Below, piece by piece: positions 47,299 through 56,110 of a DNA stretch of 64,000 bases. The DNA comes from Miniphocaeibacter halophilus. Lineage in GTDB: Bacteria > Bacillota > Clostridia > Tissierellales > Peptoniphilaceae. The first letter of the stretch is position 1; every line of letters starts with the position of its first letter. The stretch lies in assembly GCF_016458825.1 (NCBI RefSeq), contig NZ_CP066744.1, positions 1,423,868 to 1,487,867 of the forward strand, in the 5' to 3' direction. The translations under genes and the position numbers were made by a program. The notes beneath the pieces were generated by a model that searched no databases, was not told the origin of the DNA, and saw only the letters and a program-made list of their open reading frames with translations.

Positions 47299-47494
47299 TC
47301 CTTAGTGTAAGAAACCTGTTATATTATACCTACACTTATAATAAGGGATGATGGAAGTTCTTACTTTGATAAAATGCCTCTTCAATGTGGACTTTTGAGA
47401 TTTAAGACAGTCAACCCACCTTCACATATTGAAGGTTACTAATCTACAGGTTTACACTAAGGTATAAAAAGTAACAAAGTTACTTTTTTTTTAT
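47299..47494 (+). ncRNA. ssrS: probable 6S RNA
   Basis: About 165 bases fold into one long rod. The base CCTTAGTGTAA (47300-47310) and ACCTGT (47314-47319) pair with ACAGGT (47446-47451) and TTACACTAAGG (47452-47462). A distal arm CTTCAATGTG (47380-47389) pairs with CACATATTGAAG (47423-47434). The middle is an open bubble. A terminator AAAGTAAC/GTTACTTT plus T run follows. Rod shape, bubble, size and own promoter fit 6S RNA, which mimics an open promoter and binds RNA polymerase. The identity rests on architecture, not on matched sequence. Confidence 0.62.
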
Positions 47495-47602
47495 TATTAT
47501 ATTGATTTTTAATTGTCTTTAAGGGTATATACAATATGAAGATTATATATAAAAGGATTATTAATAATACATATAGGTATTATATTATTCTAGGAGGGTA
47601 TG

Positions 47603-48193
47603 ATGAGTATATTAGATTATTTAGATAGCAAAAGGAAAGAAAAAGAAAGACAAATTAAATGGGAGATTACTAAAAAAAGAACGGAAAAAGCTCGTAAACT
47701 TGCATTAGCAACAACAGTTGGTGCTTTAGCTGGTGTAACAGCAGGAATTTTACTTGCTCCTAAATCTGGAAAAGAAACAAGAAAGGATATTGCGGATTTA
47801 GCTAAAGATACAACAGATCAAGTTAAAGAAGGAATTCACGTTGCAAAGGATAATATCGTACAAAAAACTGAAGAAATTACAGGCGATATTAAAGATAAGT
47901 ATGATGAATTTAAAGATAGAGGCTATACAGAAATAGAAAAGGTTCAAGATTTAACAGAAGATTTAGTTGAAGTAGCTAAGGATGCAAAAGACGATGCAAA
48001 AGAAATAATTAGTGAAGCTAAAGATGATGCTAAAAAGGTTGCAAGTGAAGTAAAAAAAGACACAAAAGAAGTTGCAAAAGATGTAAAGGATAGTGCTGAA
48101 AAAACAGCTAAAGAAACTGAAAAAACAGCTAAGGAAACAAAGGAAAAAGCAAAAGAAGCTGTTGATAAAAACACGAAAAAAGAAAATAAATAG
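47603..48193 (+). CDS. YtxH-domain protein with Lys/Ala/Glu-rich tail
   Basis: A 196-residue protein. A YtxH-type segment lies near the N-terminus (LALATTVGALAGVTAGILLAPKSGKETR, about residues 33-60), with one hydrophobic glycine-rich helix. The rest is a highly charged helical tail of roughly 11-residue units (AKDDAKEIISEAKDDAKKVA), resembling LEA/apolipophorin-like repeats. Two ATG codons are adjacent (47600 and 47603). Function is unknown; YtxH proteins are often stress-related. The next gene is ten bases away. Confidence 0.8.
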   Translation: MSILDYLDSKRKEKERQIKWEITKKRTEKARKLALATTVGALAGVTAGILLAPKSGKETRKDIADLAKDTTDQVKEGIHVAKDNIVQKTEEITGDIKDKYDEFKDRGYTEIEKVQDLTEDLVEVAKDAKDDAKEIISEAKDDAKKVASEVKKDTKEVAKDVKDSAEKTAKETEKTAKETKEKAKEAVDKNTKKENK

Positions 48194-48202
48194 GAGACTA
48201 TA

Positions 48203-48643
48203 ATGTTAGATGTTATAGATATATTTACAATTATAGTACTTATTTGTTTATCGATCTTTCTAATAGTACTGGTTGTTTTTTTGGTAAAACTAATAGGTAC
48301 AATTAAACAAGTTAATTCTATAATTGATAAAAACAGAACTGAAATAGATATGTCACTTAGGAAAACTCAGGAAGTGATGGAAAATGTTGCAGATATAACA
48401 GATAAAACAGATAGGATAATAGAGGATATTTCTCCCGAAGTTAAAAGTATAGTAACATCAACTAATAATACGATGAACAATGTTGAACATTTAGTAGAGG
48501 ATGTTACAGATACAGTAGATTTTGTTTCTGAATCAGTTGTTGATACTACTGATGCAATTAAAACAAATATCGCTAGTTATTCTGGATATGCAGCATATAT
48601 TTTAGATATAATTAATTATATAAGATCTTTGTTTAAAAAGTAA
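48203..48643 (+). CDS. DUF948-like membrane-anchored helical protein
   Basis: A 146-residue protein with one N-terminal membrane helix (about residues 6-33) and a long coiled-coil-like part with heptads (IDKTDRIIEDISPEVKSIV and NNTMNNVEHLVEDVTDTVDF). The pattern matches DUF948 proteins, which commonly neighbour YtxH genes, as here. It probably acts at the membrane with the preceding product. Exact role unknown. Confidence 0.72.
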   Translation: MLDVIDIFTIIVLICLSIFLIVLVVFLVKLIGTIKQVNSIIDKNRTEIDMSLRKTQEVMENVADITDKTDRIIEDISPEVKSIVTSTNNTMNNVEHLVEDVTDTVDFVSESVVDTTDAIKTNIASYSGYAAYILDIINYIRSLFKK

Positions 48644-48645
48644 AG

Positions 48646-48674
48646 ATTGGAGAGGTAGACTCTCCAATTTTTTG
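48646..48674 (+). terminator. terminator after the YtxH/DUF948 pair
   Basis: ATTGGAGAG and CTCTCCAAT form a nine-bp stem with a five-base loop followed by TTTTTT. Confidence 0.85.
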
Positions 48675-48735
48675 TGCTAATAAAATGTATTGATAAAATA
48701 TTAGTAATTTGATAATATTTTTATGAGAGGTAGAA

Positions 48736-49635
48736 GTGGAGAAAATAAAAATTATTTACAATCCAACATCTGGAAGTCAGTCTAATAAAAGAGCCATAGA
48801 AACTATGAGCAATGATTTATTAAATGAAGGCTATATCCTAAAAAGAACTGCTACTACAGGCAAAGATAGTGCTTTTAATGAAACTCTAAAAGCTTCAGAG
48901 GAAGGATTTGACATAGTAATAGCCTGCGGTGGAGATGGTACTGTAAATGAAGTAATAAATGCCTTAGCAAAGGTTAATTCAACTATGAAATTAGGAGTAT
49001 TTCCCATCGGTACAGTAAACGATTTCGCATCATATATAGAAATTACCGATTCTCCCAAAGAGTTGGTTGAGCTAATAGTTAAAGGGACAACTAAAAAAAT
49101 TGATGTAGGATTAGCTGGTGAAAAATATTTTGTTAATGTTGCAGCTGGTGGGAAACTTGCTGATGTTGGACATGAAACAGACAAAAATTTAAAAGCTATA
49201 TTCGGCAGGTTAGCTTATGTTGCAGAAGGTATTAAAGTTATTCCAGATATTATTGCAAATGATTTTAGGTTAAAATATAAATTTGATGGTGAAACCTATG
49301 AAGATGATGTATATTTATTTTTAGTAGCTAATTCTTCTTCAATAGGTGGGTTTAAAAATTTAGCGCCGGATGCTTCCATATCCGATGGATTTTTAGATGT
49401 ATTAATAATAAAAAATCCTAATAAACTTGTAGATTTGGCACAGCTATTTATACAGGTGTTGTCTGGAGAACACGTGAAAAATGAAGATGTAACATACTTT
49501 CAAACCAAGGAAGTAGAATTTGAATCAGCTTCTCCAATAACAATTGATGTAGATGGAGAATATGCTGGAGAACTGCCGATGAAAATAAAGGTATCAGACT
49601 ATAGGGTGAATGTATTCACTAATATAAAGGAGTAA
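48736..49635 (+). CDS. YegS/DagK-like lipid kinase
   Basis: Phosphorylates diacylglycerol or a related lipid. The 299-residue protein starts at GTG with GAGAGG upstream. It shows the start IKIIYNPTSGSQSNKR and the catalytic-domain IVIACGGDGTVNEVINAL, then FPIGTVNDFASY. The C-terminal beta domain includes FLVANSSSIGGFKNLAPDA and IDVDGEYAGELP. It matches the diacylglycerol kinase/YegS group. It is followed by a CcpA-like regulator four bases on. Confidence 0.9.
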   Translation: MEKIKIIYNPTSGSQSNKRAIETMSNDLLNEGYILKRTATTGKDSAFNETLKASEEGFDIVIACGGDGTVNEVINALAKVNSTMKLGVFPIGTVNDFASYIEITDSPKELVELIVKGTTKKIDVGLAGEKYFVNVAAGGKLADVGHETDKNLKAIFGRLAYVAEGIKVIPDIIANDFRLKYKFDGETYEDDVYLFLVANSSSIGGFKNLAPDASISDGFLDVLIIKNPNKLVDLAQLFIQVLSGEHVKNEDVTYFQTKEVEFESASPITIDVDGEYAGELPMKIKVSDYRVNVFTNIKE

Positions 49636-49639
49636 TGAA

Positions 49640-50647
49640 ATGTCATCACCAACGATAAAAGATGTAGCTAGATTAGCTGGGGTTTCTATATCCACAGTAT
49701 CTAGGGTAATGAACGATTCTAAACCTGTAAGTCCGGAAGCTAGACGAAAGGTTTTAGATGCTATAAAAAAATTGGATTTTAAACCAAATGAATTAGCAAG
49801 ATCTCTAGTAATGAGAAGATCTAATTTAATTGGTGTAATTGTAAAAGATATTGCAATTTCATATATGACTGAAATGGTCAGAGGTATTGAAGAAGTAGGA
49901 AGAATGTATAATTATGATATTTTATTATCTAGTTCCTATGGAGACATAGAGTTAGAGAAAAAAATCATTAACTTTATGTTTACTAAACAAGTCGAAGGTA
50001 TAGTATTAATTTCTGAAGATGCTAAACCGGAAGTGGTATACATGCTTCAAAATCAAACTATTCCATATATTCAGTTAGATAAGTTTTATAATTTCAATGA
50101 AACTTATTCTGTAACTATTAATTATAAAGAAGCGGCTAAGGAAATGACAGAGTTTCTAATTGGCAAAGGCCATGAGAAAATATTATTTGTTAAGGAATAT
50201 AAAAATGCTATAATCGGTCAAGAAAAATTAAAGGGCTATAAGGAAGTTATGGATGCTCATAATTATTTTTCCAGGGAAATTACCGTAGATGGAGTTACAG
50301 ATAAAGAAGGATATAAATACGGTGAAGAAATATGGAAAATAATTGAGCATGAAGGAATTACTGCTGCATTTTTCTCTGAAGATGGACTTGCTATTGGTTT
50401 CTTAAACTATTGTTATGATAATAACAAGAAGGTTCCAGACGATATTTCAGTAGCCGGTTTTGGTGATATAAAAATATCATCATTATACAGGCCTAGACTT
50501 ACAACCGTAAGAGAACCATACTATGATTATGGTGCTGTGGCTGTTAGAAAGATTATTAAAAAGATTAAAGACAATGTAGAAATTGATAGTGCAACGATTT
50601 TACCAAGTAGTATTATAGAAAGAGAAACGGTAAAAGATATTAATTAA
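49640..50647 (+). CDS. LacI-family regulator, CcpA-like
   Basis: A 335-residue LacI/GalR protein with helix-turn-helix TIKDVARLAGVSISTVSRVMND and hinge NELARSLVMRRSN, then an effector domain. It lies directly upstream of ptsH, whose product in its Ser46-phosphorylated form is the usual CcpA co-repressor. Context thus favours a carbon catabolite role, but the effector domain is not close enough by eye to name it ccpA with certainty. I saw no convincing cre box in front of the glycogen or ribose operons apart from the RbsR-like palindrome. Confidence 0.82.
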   Translation: MSSPTIKDVARLAGVSISTVSRVMNDSKPVSPEARRKVLDAIKKLDFKPNELARSLVMRRSNLIGVIVKDIAISYMTEMVRGIEEVGRMYNYDILLSSSYGDIELEKKIINFMFTKQVEGIVLISEDAKPEVVYMLQNQTIPYIQLDKFYNFNETYSVTINYKEAAKEMTEFLIGKGHEKILFVKEYKNAIIGQEKLKGYKEVMDAHNYFSREITVDGVTDKEGYKYGEEIWKIIEHEGITAAFFSEDGLAIGFLNYCYDNNKKVPDDISVAGFGDIKISSLYRPRLTTVREPYYDYGAVAVRKIIKKIKDNVEIDSATILPSSIIERETVKDIN

Positions 50648-50731
50648 TTTAAATATTTAGGAATTAATTGATTTTAAAGTATTATAATGTTAAAATTATT
50701 GTAATTAGTATATAAAAATTAGGAGGAAGAT

Positions 50732-50992
50732 ATGGTAGAAAAAACTGTACTTGTAAAAAATGAAACTGGATTACATGCAAGACCAGCAGCTTCATTAGTG
50801 CAATTTGTTAAAAATTTTGATGGAACTGTAGAATTAATTAAAGATGGTAAGACAGCTAATGCAAAAAGTATATTTAATGTAATGGCATTGGGTATTTCAA
50901 AAGGCACTGAAATCACTGTTAGAATAGATGGTGAAAATGAACAAGAAAACTTAGATAAATTAGTTGAATTTATCGAAAATCTTGCAGATTAG
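50732..50992 (+). CDS. ptsH: phosphocarrier protein HPr
   Basis: Passes phosphate from enzyme I to sugar-specific PTS components. The 86-residue protein has the active histidine H15 in TGLHARPAASLVQ and the regulatory serine S46 in AKSIFNVMALGI, the site used by HPr kinase in Firmicutes. It has a strong AGGAGG site. A hairpin terminator separates it from ptsI, so HPr can be made in excess. Confidence 0.96.
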   Translation: MVEKTVLVKNETGLHARPAASLVQFVKNFDGTVELIKDGKTANAKSIFNVMALGISKGTEITVRIDGENEQENLDKLVEFIENLAD

Positions 50993-51006
50993 TTTTCAAT
51001 TTCAAT

Positions 51007-51031
51007 AAGGATGTTTAAAACATCCTTTTTT
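51007..51031 (+). terminator. terminator between ptsH and ptsI
   Basis: AAGGATG (51007-51013) and CATCCTT (51021-51027) form the stem, followed by seven T in total. Confidence 0.8.
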
Positions 51032-51323
51032 TATAATCTAGTACTATATAATATTGAAAATAAGTTTATTAACATTACTATCAAAAGACAAAGGTACAAA
51101 ATAAAACACAAGGTTGCTTTATATTACAACAGCTTTGTGTTTTTAGGTTTATTAACATAAGTTTTAAATTAATACATATTATATATAAATAAGGGATTAA
51201 AACTTACGTTTAGTATTTAGGTTTTTTGGCTTATAATATTGGGTATACTATTTATTATACATATAATATATTAATATTATATATAATTAGGAAGTGCACT
51301 TCGTTAAATAATTAGGAGGAAAT
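51032..51323 (+). other. ptsH-ptsI intergenic stretch with a second hairpin
   Basis: No gene is visible. At 51103-51144 AAAACACAA...TTTGTGTTTT forms a terminator-like hairpin with no gene before it, so a short RNA between 51032 and 51144 is possible. A TATAAT at 51232-51237 may be the -10 box for ptsI; its -35 is poor. Confidence 0.45.
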
Positions 51324-53021
51324 ATGTCAACAATTAAAACAGGAATCATAGCATCTGAAGGAATTGCTATTGGTAGAGCATATTTATTTGTAAAAGAAAA
51401 GTTAGAAGTTGATACGAGAATATTGGAAGATGGGGAAATTGAAGGAGAAGTAGCTAAAATACAAAAAGCCATAGCCGATTATAGTAAAGACTTAGAAAAT
51501 ATGGAAGTATCTACAGAAACTCAACAAGAAGTTATTAATGCGCACTTAGGAATGTTAGACGATCCTTTTTTAGTAGATACTGTTAAAAATAAAATAGAAA
51601 ATAATATTAATGCAGAAAAAGCATTACATGATTCAATAAATGAAATGGTAACGATGATGCAGTCGTTAGATGATGAATACTTAAGAGAAAGAGCTACAGA
51701 CTATAAGGATATTGGAGAAAGGCTACTTTATAAATTACAGGGTAGAGAGCCTAAAAAGTTATCTCCATTACCAAAAGATACAATTGTGGTTTCAGATGAA
51801 TTAACGCCAACAGACACTTCAGCAATGGATAAGGACAATGTTCTAGGCTTTGCTATGGATAACGGTGGAAAGACGGCTCATACTTCAATTATAGCTCAAA
51901 CATTGGGTATTCCTGCTTTAGTAGGTATGAAAGATGTTTCAGTATCTGTAAAAGATAACGATTTATTGATTATGGATACTTTTGAAGGAAAATTATATAT
52001 AAATCCTGATGAAGATACGTTAAATATCTACAGAGAAAAAATGGAACAAATATTAGCTGAAAAAGAAAGATTGGAAGCTGTAAAATTTGAAAAGGCTATT
52101 ACAAAGGATAACCATCAGGTAGAAATAGCTTGTAATATTGGGAATATAGAGGACTTAAAATTAGGACTTGCTAATGGAGCAGAGGGAGTAGGACTTTTTA
52201 GAACTGAGTTTTTATATATGGAAAATAATCATTTTCCAACGGAAGAAGAACAATTTTCAGTATATAAAAAAGCGGTAGAACTATTGGAAGATAAGCCTCT
52301 TATTATTAGAACTTTAGATATTGGTGGAGATAAGTCATTATCATATTTCAAATTCCCAGAAGAAGAAAATCCATTTTTAGGATGGAGAGCCTTAAGAATT
52401 TGTTTTGATATGTTAGATGTGTTTAAGACACAGTTAAAAGCAATTTTAAGAGCTTCTGCTTTTGGAAAAGTAAGAATTTTACTTCCAATGGTAATTTCTG
52501 TAGAAGAAATTAAAAAAGTAAGGGAAATTTTAGAAGAAGTAAAAAATGATTTAAAAGCAAAAGAAATAGATTTTGATACTAATATAGAAATTGGAATTAT
52601 GGTTGAGACTCCGGCTTCCGTTATAGTTGCAGAGGATTTAATTAAATATGTAGACTATTTTAGTATAGGAACAAATGACTTAACTCAATATGTACTTGCA
52701 GTAGATAGAGGAAATGAAAAGATTTCAAAACTCTATAACACATATAATCCGGCTGTCCTAAGATCTATTAAAAAAGTTATAGACGCTGCTCATAAGGCGG
52801 ATAAATGGGCAGGAATGTGTGGAGGCTTTGCTGGAGATACTAAAGCTACTAAATTATTATTAGGTATGGGATTAGATGAATTTAGTGCACCGGCAGCAAA
52901 TATTCCTAAAATAAAGGATATAATAATAAATACTACTTTGGAAGAAGCTTCAGAGTTTTCAGAAGAAATACTAAAGTTGGAAACAACTACAGAAATTGAA
53001 GAAGTAATAAATAATCAATAA
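51324..53021 (+). CDS. ptsI: PTS enzyme I
   Basis: Phosphoenolpyruvate-protein phosphotransferase that starts the PTS relay by phosphorylating HPr. The 565-residue protein has the active histidine H186 in NGGKTAHTSIIAQTLGIPALVG, the PEP-binding GVGLFRTEFLYM and RTLDIGGDKSL, and the C-terminal MVETPASVIVAEDL, FSIGTNDLTQY and GMCGGFAGD. All are standard. GGAGGA precedes the ATG. It ends in a strong terminator. Confidence 0.96.
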   Translation: MSTIKTGIIASEGIAIGRAYLFVKEKLEVDTRILEDGEIEGEVAKIQKAIADYSKDLENMEVSTETQQEVINAHLGMLDDPFLVDTVKNKIENNINAEKALHDSINEMVTMMQSLDDEYLRERATDYKDIGERLLYKLQGREPKKLSPLPKDTIVVSDELTPTDTSAMDKDNVLGFAMDNGGKTAHTSIIAQTLGIPALVGMKDVSVSVKDNDLLIMDTFEGKLYINPDEDTLNIYREKMEQILAEKERLEAVKFEKAITKDNHQVEIACNIGNIEDLKLGLANGAEGVGLFRTEFLYMENNHFPTEEEQFSVYKKAVELLEDKPLIIRTLDIGGDKSLSYFKFPEEENPFLGWRALRICFDMLDVFKTQLKAILRASAFGKVRILLPMVISVEEIKKVREILEEVKNDLKAKEIDFDTNIEIGIMVETPASVIVAEDLIKYVDYFSIGTNDLTQYVLAVDRGNEKISKLYNTYNPAVLRSIKKVIDAAHKADKWAGMCGGFAGDTKATKLLLGMGLDEFSAPAANIPKIKDIIINTTLEEASEFSEEILKLETTTEIEEVINNQ

Positions 53022-53030
53022 TTGATAATA

Positions 53031-53068
53031 AAAACGGCTACATATTAAAAATATGTAGCCGTTTTTTT
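53031..53068 (+). terminator. ptsI terminator
   Basis: AAAACGGCTACATAT pairs perfectly with ATATGTAGCCGTTTT around a five-base loop, followed by T. Confidence 0.9.
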
Positions 53069-53078
53069 ATCAACAAAA

Positions 53079-53108
53079 CCCGAGTAGATATAGGTGACTC
53101 TACTCGGG
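53079..53108 (-). terminator. terminator of the minus-strand PLP operon
   Basis: CCCGAGTAGA and TCTACTCGGG form a ten-bp stem; read on the minus strand it is followed by TTTTGTTG. Confidence 0.78.
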
Positions 53109-53153
53109 GAAGGATAGTTTTTAAAAATAATTTTAATATACTAAAATTAAATT

Positions 53154-54650
53154 TTATACCTCATCTATTAATGCGTTAAATTCATCAATAACCCTATCGA
53201 AATCAGGACCCATTTTATGAAGTCTTGTCCAATAGTTGTCATAGTCATACCATTGTGCATTAAGTTCTTCAGCTGATTTTCCTTGTTGTTCTACCCAAGT
53301 ATAGTATTTTAGGTTGTGGATTCTCTTCTTGTCAGTATATCTTAACTCGATCATATTATCTGTTTTAATTCCTAAAACATGAACGTGATGATCTAATTTA
53401 GCTTGTTCAAGATCTAACTTTCCTCTTTCAGCTTCGTATTCTTCCAATCTTGATTGATACATTACTGCAGAGTCGGTACCAACTGTAACAAAATAATCAT
53501 TTTCAGTTACTTCAAAGTATTTAGCTACCTTTATAGCTGAAATAATATTTGCTGCACCGGATATTCCTATATATTGGAATTTGCTTATAGTTTCTTCATC
53601 AACGCCTAAACTTCTGAAATATTCATGTCCTGCTGGGTCGTTTAAGATTCTAAAGAACGATACTGCATCTTCATCATCAATAGCTGTAACTACATCGGTA
53701 TTTTTAACATTATGTACCCAAGGTACGTGTTTGTCACCGATTCCTTCTATTCTGTGGTCACCAAAACCATTATCTAATAGAGTAGGGCATTGTAATGCTT
53801 CTGAAGCAGTTATTTTTATATTAGGATATAAATCTTTTAATTTATCTCCTGCACCTAAACTTCCACCTGAACCTGAGTTTAAGTTTACGCCGAATAGATT
53901 AGCATTTTCGTTTTTAGCCTTGAATGAAAGGAATAGATCGTTCATAGCTTCACCGGTAACTTCGTAATGCCATAGGTGATTACCTAATTCACCAAATTGG
54001 TTGAATATAACTACTCCGTCTCCTCTTTCGTCAAGTAATTCCCATGTTTTATCGTATATTTCTTTAACGTTTGATTCTGATCCTGTAGTAGCAAAAATTT
54101 CTCCACCATAAGTGTCAATTAAATCTTGTAACCAATCAAATCTTTCTCTACTCATATTTTCCGGTAGTATTGCAATGGATTTACATCCTAGTAATGCAGC
54201 GTTATAAGCTCCACCTCTACAGTAGTTTCCAGTTGAAGGCCAAACAGCTTCTTGAGTTTCTGGATCAAATTGTCCTGTAACTAATCTTGGAACTAAGCAA
54301 GCATAACTTGCGCCTACTTTATGACATCCTGTTGGGAAGTATTTTCCGGACATAAACAGAATTTTAGCTTTAATACCTGATACTTCAGAAGGGATTTCTA
54401 TAAAGTTTGGAAGATCTTGGTAAAGTCCACCCTTGTCCTTAGGTTCGTTTTTCCAAGATATTCTGTAAAGATTTATTGGGTTAATATCCCATAAACCAAC
54501 ATCTTTAAGCTTTTCTTTAACATCAGCAGGTATTTTTGAAGGATCTTTCATTTGTGCCAAAGTAGGTATTTTTATGCCTCTTTCCTTAGCATATTTTGCT
54601 ACTTCTTTTCTTTTTTCTTCATTAATTGTTAAATCGATTAAATCAAACAT
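53154..54650 (-). CDS. uncharacterised fold-type II PLP-dependent enzyme
   Basis: A 498-residue protein of the tryptophan synthase beta/cysteine synthase superfamily. The likely PLP lysine is K111 in PTGCHKVGASYACL; STGNYCRGGAYNAALLG resembles the SGN loop. The C-terminal third (from about residue 400, DLEQAKLDHHVHVLGIKTDN) is not typical of CysK or TrpB. I cannot assign a reaction. It lies 26 bases downstream of a diaminopropionate ammonia-lyase gene with a good GGAGAG site, so the two are co-transcribed. A beta-elimination or replacement on an amino acid is the likeliest chemistry. Confidence 0.8.
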   Translation of the reverse strand: MFDLIDLTINEEKRKEVAKYAKERGIKIPTLAQMKDPSKIPADVKEKLKDVGLWDINPINLYRISWKNEPKDKGGLYQDLPNFIEIPSEVSGIKAKILFMSGKYFPTGCHKVGASYACLVPRLVTGQFDPETQEAVWPSTGNYCRGGAYNAALLGCKSIAILPENMSRERFDWLQDLIDTYGGEIFATTGSESNVKEIYDKTWELLDERGDGVVIFNQFGELGNHLWHYEVTGEAMNDLFLSFKAKNENANLFGVNLNSGSGGSLGAGDKLKDLYPNIKITASEALQCPTLLDNGFGDHRIEGIGDKHVPWVHNVKNTDVVTAIDDEDAVSFFRILNDPAGHEYFRSLGVDEETISKFQYIGISGAANIISAIKVAKYFEVTENDYFVTVGTDSAVMYQSRLEEYEAERGKLDLEQAKLDHHVHVLGIKTDNMIELRYTDKKRIHNLKYYTWVEQQGKSAEELNAQWYDYDNYWTRLHKMGPDFDRVIDEFNALIDEV

Positions 54651-54676
54651 TTCTTTTCCCTCTCCTTAAATAATAT

Positions 54677-55891
54677 TTAAAATTTATTTATTTTTCCATA
54701 CCAAACTATATCTTGGTAAGCTTTAACGTCGGTATCTCCTTCAGTACTAATACATAGTACTATGGAATTTTCATCTAACCCAATTTGGTTTTTAATCTCT
54801 TTTAAATCTTCATTTATCATTAATTCATTTGTTAATCCATAGGAAACTCCTGCAGATTCACCTGAGACAAAACTCTTATCGTTGCCAACAGGAACAGCGG
54901 ATAATCTCATACCATTAGCGGAAATCCAGTCTGGACATCTTATATAGCCGTCAGCAAATTCAGCTATAACATCCCAAGCTATAATTCCCGGTTCACCACA
55001 AGCTAGTCCAGCCATTATTGTAGGCATACTACCTGTTACAAAATGTCTTTCGCCATCATTTGCTTGAGCTGATTTATAAAAAGCGGCTGCTTCATTAGGT
55101 TCTACTATAATGGTTTTAGGCATATCTTCCTTTAGTAGATTTGTAATTAGACCACAAGCTCCACCAGCCATTGCTCCAACTCCTGCTTGTAGGAATACAT
55201 GAGTAGGTTTAGGTAGATTATCCCTTTCTATTTGTTGGTAAGCTTCTAAAACTAAAGCTGCATAGCCTTGCATAATCCATTTAGGAATATCAACATATCC
55301 GTCCCAAGAAGTATCTTGAACGATTACCCAACCATTTTTATCAGCTTCATCCATTACATATCTTATAGTGTCATCATAATTTAAATCTGTTACAGTTACT
55401 TCTGCTCCTAAAGCCTCTATATTTTTTACCCTATCGGATCCTGAGCCTTTAGGCATAAATATCTTAACTTCTTGTTGTAACATTTGTCCTACCCATGCTA
55501 CACCTCTACCATGGTTACCATCGGTACAACTTGCAAAAGTTACCTTTCCTAGTTTTTTTCTAATTTCATCTGATACCATTCTTTCATAAGGAAGTTCCTC
55601 AATAGGAATATTAAGCTTTTCTGCTATATAATTTCCCATAGCCCAACTAGCTCCCAATCCTTTAAATGAGTTAATACCAAATCTGGTTGATTCATCTTTT
55701 ACATAGATATTAGATAATCCAAGCTCTTTTGAACGGTCATTTAGAACCACTAAATCGGTTTCCTTAAAAGAAGGGAAACTCTTGTGAAAGTTCAAAGCCC
55801 TTTGAATTTCATCTACAGAAAAAAATTCAATAGAACCCTTCATATTAAAATCTTTGTGCTTATTTTGTGGAATATAAGAAAAATCTTGCAT
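54677..55891 (-). CDS. dpaL: diaminopropionate ammonia-lyase (copy 1)
   Basis: Splits 2,3-diaminopropionate to pyruvate and two ammonia using PLP. From 55891 (AGAGGATGG upstream) it has 404 residues. The PLP lysine is K77 in GINSFKGLGASWAM; CTDGNHGRGVAWVG binds the cofactor, and HVFLQAGVGAMAGGACG and GLACGEPGIIAWDVI are family motifs. An in-frame ATG 18 codons upstream adds a non-family hydrophobic stretch. The gene diverges from the regulator group at 56.1 kb. A second, non-identical lyase sits at 59.6 kb. Confidence 0.9.
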   Translation of the reverse strand: MQDFSYIPQNKHKDFNMKGSIEFFSVDEIQRALNFHKSFPSFKETDLVVLNDRSKELGLSNIYVKDESTRFGINSFKGLGASWAMGNYIAEKLNIPIEELPYERMVSDEIRKKLGKVTFASCTDGNHGRGVAWVGQMLQQEVKIFMPKGSGSDRVKNIEALGAEVTVTDLNYDDTIRYVMDEADKNGWVIVQDTSWDGYVDIPKWIMQGYAALVLEAYQQIERDNLPKPTHVFLQAGVGAMAGGACGLITNLLKEDMPKTIIVEPNEAAAFYKSAQANDGERHFVTGSMPTIMAGLACGEPGIIAWDVIAEFADGYIRCPDWISANGMRLSAVPVGNDKSFVSGESAGVSYGLTNELMINEDLKEIKNQIGLDENSIVLCISTEGDTDVKAYQDIVWYGKINKF

Positions 55892-56110
55892 TATACCATC
55901 CTCTCTAATAATTATTATAAACAAAAAACAATTTAGATAAAACATTTTCCTGCATAGTTTAATCTAATTAAATTAATTTTACCCGCTATAACAATTTGTG
56001 TCAATAAATTTCCTTTAATTAAACCAAAAATGCAAAAAAATATATGTATATGTCAATTTTTATATGTTAAAATAAAGGTAATTATTAATTTGATAAATTT
56101 AGGAGCAAAA

